Part shown: positions 32,467 to 33,612 of the stretch, piece after piece
How positions within the stretch are numbered: position 1 is the first letter of the stretch
Layout of the letters: each line of letters opens with the position of its first letter
Assembly: GCF_011602365.1 (NCBI RefSeq)
Contig: NZ_JAAONZ010000030.1
Location: 1 to 33,612, forward strand
Direction: 5' to 3'
DNA length: 33,612 bases
DNA from: Pseudomaricurvus hydrocarbonicus
GTDB taxonomy: Bacteria; Pseudomonadota; Gammaproteobacteria; Pseudomonadales; Cellvibrionaceae
Position numbers and translations under genes: made by a program
Notes under the pieces: generated by a model
The model's database searches: none
Told to the model about the DNA's origin: nothing
Seen by the model: only the letters and a program-made list of their open reading frames with translations

Positions 32467-32940
32467 ATGGAGAGTTCATTGCCCCAAACAAAGCTCGAAG
32501 TCGAATTGCCCGAATCTGATTGGCACAACTACGGATCTGAAACCTTGTGGGCAACTCACGTAGAAGGCGATATTTATCGAATTGATAATGTGCCGGTCTT
32601 TGCCTATGGGTTGGCGTGCGGTGATCAAGTTCGTGTTGTTATCGAAGAAGGAAGAGGTTTCCCTGTCGTCGAAGAGGTTACTTCCGGTGGAGGTCATTCA
32701 ACCTACCGGCTAATGATGCCTTCTCGGCGTGGTGCGGAAAATAATCCAGAATTTGAACGGTACTGGAAACCACTCGAAGAAATTGGGTGTAGCTTTGAAG
32801 GCCATGATGCAACTGTAATAGCAATTGATGTGCCGCCACATGCGGATATATATCAAGCTTATAGCCTGCTACAAGCAGGCGAAGATAATGGAGTTTGGTC
32901 ATTTGAAGAGGGGCACTGTGGCCATCAGCTTAAGGGTTAA
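32467..32940 (+). CDS. Cassette-borne DUF4265-like protein
   Basis: This encodes about 157 aa. ATG 32467 lies 4 bases after the attC core, typical of cassette genes; an in-frame GTG at 32446 inside the attC site is rejected. The protein (WATHVEGDIYRIDNVPVFAYGLACGDQV, then a half ending EEGHCGHQLKG) resembles the DUF4265 family, small proteins of unknown function frequent in integron cassettes. Its stop codon TAA (32938-32940) overlaps the start of attC site 2. No promoter is seen, so expression would depend on an upstream cassette promoter. Confidence 0.8.
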   Translation: MESSLPQTKLEVELPESDWHNYGSETLWATHVEGDIYRIDNVPVFAYGLACGDQVRVVIEEGRGFPVVEEVTSGGGHSTYRLMMPSRRGAENNPEFERYWKPLEEIGCSFEGHDATVIAIDVPPHADIYQAYSLLQAGEDNGVWSFEEGHCGHQLKG

Positions 32941-33032
32941 CAAGTCAAAGCACGCGGACTTGGTAAAGCTGTCACCTTTTTTGTTCCAAAAAAGCCGCCA
33001 ACTTCACCAAGCCGGTGTTTGAAGCGTTATGT
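32935..33032 (+). other. Integron attC recombination site 2 (98 bp)
   Basis: It is bounded by ggttaac (32935-32941) and gttatgt (33026-33032). The left half (caaagcacgcggacttggt) and the reverse complement of the right half (caaacaccggcttggt) pair almost fully, with extrahelical G bases. It is the best attC match of the three. The stop codon of the preceding gene lies inside its first box. Confidence 0.88.
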
Positions 33033-33056
33033 TTCAAGGAGAGTGAGTACCACCGA

Positions 33057-33407
33057 ATGGAAAAAATAGATTTAATCCTATATATCATGGCCGGCATATT
33101 TGCATTGAATATTATTACTGCAATTGTTCGTGCCTATATTGGGCATTTCGTACGAGGTGATCGTCTCCACGCTAATATCAGGAAATATATCAATCAAGGC
33201 CAGTTTGTAGAGGCAATAGAGCTCTGCGAATCTCACTTAGAGAAAAGGCCATTTGATAGCCAGCTATTATGGTTTGAGGCTGAGGCATATTTTAGGCATG
33301 GCAACTATTCACGCGCACTAGAAAAATTTAAAAATATAGTAAATCATGAGCCTTCTTGGGCAGATGATGCAAAAAAATATATCGAAGCAATTGATTCAAA
33401 AACATAA
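33057..33407 (+). CDS. Cassette-borne membrane-anchored TPR-like protein
   Basis: This encodes 116 aa. ATG 33057 is preferred; a frame from 33015 would start inside attC site 2. One membrane helix occupies about residues 5-25 (LILYIMAGIFALNIITAIV). The rest is a pair of TPR-like helical hairpins (FVEAIELCESHLEKRPFDSQLLWFEAEAYFRHGNYSRALEKFKNIVNHEP). An aaggagag ribosome site lies about 14 bases upstream. The TAA stop overlaps attC site 3. A cytoplasmic TPR face on a membrane anchor suggests protein binding. No specific function is known. Confidence 0.8.
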   Translation: MEKIDLILYIMAGIFALNIITAIVRAYIGHFVRGDRLHANIRKYINQGQFVEAIELCESHLEKRPFDSQLLWFEAEAYFRHGNYSRALEKFKNIVNHEPSWADDAKKYIEAIDSKT

Positions 33408-33500
33408 CAAATTGCTCAAGTACACTCCGGCCACAAAAAACGTGGCCTCCGCGGGACAACCTACACTGCGTTTCGGTTGCCCCTTAGCAAAGCGTTGAAA
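33402..33500 (+). other. Integron attC recombination site 3 (99 bp)
   Basis: It runs from acataac (33402-33408) to gttgaaa (33494-33500). TTGCTCAAG near the left end pairs with the right-end reverse complement TTGCTAAG, leaving one extrahelical C. An inner hairpin ggccac...gtggcc lies between. The core is less canonical (gttgaaa), so confidence is lower than for site 2. The preceding gene's stop overlaps its first box. Confidence 0.75.
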
Positions 33501-33506
33501 TTGTAG

Positions 33507-33533
33507 AAAAACTCCTAAAAATAGGTGTTTTTT
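33507..33533 (+). terminator. Rho-independent terminator
   Basis: Arms aaaaactcct (33507-33516) and aggtgttttt (33523-33532) pair at nine of ten positions around aaaaat, and the right arm ends in a run of T. It lies just after attC site 3 and 34 bases before the transposase start. It could end cassette transcription or protect the IS from read-through. Confidence 0.6.
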
Positions 33534-33566
33534 GATAAAATTAGGCATCGGAAAAGGACTACCGCC

Positions 33567-33612
33567 ATGCCAAACTTCAAAAAGTACAACTACAGCCAGT
33601 CAACGATGGTTG
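33567..33612 (+). CDS. Transposase start, IS1182-like (runs off the window)
   Basis: ATG 33567 opens MPNFKKYNYSQSTMV with no stop to the window end. This resembles the conserved opening of IS1182-type DDE transposases, which begin with a short MxxFKxYxYxQ segment. Only 15 codons are visible, so the assignment is tentative. It places a second insertion sequence directly against the cassette array. Confidence 0.5.
   Translation, partial: MPNFKKYNYSQSTMV

Noticed and set aside
32322-32528. 68-codon minus-strand frame across attC site 1
   Set aside because: It is a translation of the attC hairpin and its flank. The sequence is explained by the recombination site.

Overview
The window looks like accessory DNA from a gammaproteobacterium, probably a marine or aquatic heterotroph. 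The signs are a large TonB-dependent receptor, a YdcH-family small protein, a type III glutamine synthetase, IS256-, IS5- and IS1182-like insertion sequences, and integron-type attC sites. The genus cannot be fixed from the sequence alone. The left part (about 1-21,000) is moderately AT-rich. The block at about 21,100-31,700 is visibly more GC-rich. The last 1.2 kb is AT-richer again.

Left part: the edge of an IS256-like element (1-about 121) is followed by a plus-strand operon. It encodes an exported SnoaL/NTF2-like protein, a TonB-dependent receptor, a sodium:neurotransmitter-family symporter, a VOC metalloenzyme and a RidA-like protein (449-5626). A small stand-alone AraC-type DNA-binding protein faces it (5810-6172). 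An AT-rich promoter region with two related operator-like palindromes separates this from a tight eight-gene catabolic operon (6456-16860). That operon encodes both subunits of an aryl 2-oxoacid:ferredoxin oxidoreductase, a hotdog thioesterase, a monooxygenase/old-yellow-enzyme fusion of the salicylyl-CoA 5-hydroxylase or 2-aminobenzoyl-CoA monooxygenase type, a gentisate 1,2-dioxygenase-like cupin, a fumarylpyruvate-hydrolase-like FAH protein, a nitrilase-superfamily C-N hydrolase and a maleate cis-trans isomerase. A MarR regulator follows. Two minus-strand genes, a flavin reductase and an isatin-hydrolase-like cyclase-family protein, lie beyond it.

Working model (inference): the cluster is a self-contained aerobic CoA-thioester route for isatin/isatinate, the lower part of indole or indoleacetate degradation. 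Isatin is hydrolysed to isatinate (2-aminophenylglyoxylate). The oxidoreductase decarboxylates this to anthraniloyl-CoA, the flavin monooxygenase 5-hydroxylates it, and the thioesterase releases 5-hydroxyanthranilate. The cupin opens the ring to maleamylpyruvate, the FAH enzyme gives maleamate plus pyruvate, the C-N hydrolase releases ammonia, and the isomerase turns maleate into fumarate. The plain alternative is salicylyl-CoA to gentisate, but no CoA ligase and no maleylpyruvate isomerase are present.

Middle part: a complete IS5-like element (19522-20808, TA target duplication) interrupts a small unknown reading frame. Beyond it are a truncated SDR gene, an NTF2-like gene and ydcH. Next come a carbohydrate ABC importer of the trehalose/maltose type (23159-27532), a type III glutamine synthetase (28088-30262) and a fused SpmA-SpmB-type membrane protein (30426-31655).

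Right end: three attC recombination sites (32394-33500) delimit two integron gene cassettes, a DUF4265-like protein and a membrane-anchored TPR-like protein. No integrase is visible. A terminator hairpin and the start of an IS1182-like transposase follow at the window edge.
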